Part shown: positions 6,300 to 6,301 of the stretch, piece after piece
How positions within the stretch are numbered: the first letter of the stretch is position 1
How the letters are laid out: each line of letters starts with the position of its first letter
Assembly (NCBI GenBank): GCA_019309605.1
Contig: JAFDFW010000138.1
Span: 1-6,301 of the forward strand
Direction of reading: 5' to 3'
From: Deltaproteobacteria bacterium
GTDB taxonomy: Bacteria; Myxococcota_A; Polyangia; Polyangiales; Houyiibacteriaceae
Length of the DNA stretch: 6,301 nucleotides
Notes under the pieces: generated by a model
What the model saw: only the letters and a program-made list of their open reading frames with translations
What the model was told of the DNA's origin: nothing
The model's database searches: none
Translations under genes and position numbers: made by a program

Positions 6300-6301
6300 T
6301 T

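Overview
The window is G+C-rich DNA from a Gram-negative bacterium. Codons favour G or C at the third position, and there is a Sec-type secreted protein with a periplasmic haem-c motif. The long LuxR-type regulator with an undefined N-terminal half, found together with a VTT-domain membrane protein, resembles what is seen in Myxococcota/Deltaproteobacteria. That taxonomic guess is an inference and is weak. I see no RNA gene, insertion sequence, CRISPR array or phage gene. Coding density is high, and no gene-free stretch exceeds 100 bases.

Left half, minus strand: a LuxR/GerE-type helix-turn-helix regulator (529-1629) is followed by the 5' part of a TVP38/TMEM64 (DedA-like, VTT/SNARE-associated) membrane protein (1-432) that runs off the left edge. 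Its start region lies in a perfect 55-bp tandem duplication (414-525). The duplication creates two copies of the same ATG in different frames, and only the inner copy (432) is in frame with the membrane protein.

Right half, plus strand: divergent from the regulator across a 71-bp gap are three genes. (1) 1701-3515 encodes a secreted 604-residue protein with a signal peptide, a carboxypeptidase-regulatory-like beta-sandwich, one CxxCH haem-c motif and a seven-repeat virginiamycin-B-lyase-like propeller. (2) 3580-5331 encodes a thiamine-diphosphate enzyme of the acetolactate synthase/benzoylformate decarboxylase superfamily with an unusual metal-ligand motif. (3) 5331-6299 encodes an extended SDR (NAD-dependent epimerase/dehydratase type) whose ATG overlaps the stop codon of gene 2 (TAATG).

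Inference on how they work together: the ThDP enzyme and the SDR are almost certainly co-translated. They suit a short route in which a 2-oxo acid or acyloin is cleaved or formed and a carbonyl/alcohol is then oxidised or reduced. The periplasmic haem/propeller protein could bind or process a substrate or pass electrons. The divergent LuxR-type protein is the obvious candidate regulator, and the 71-bp gap contains a 16-bp dyad. The substrate cannot be read from the sequence.
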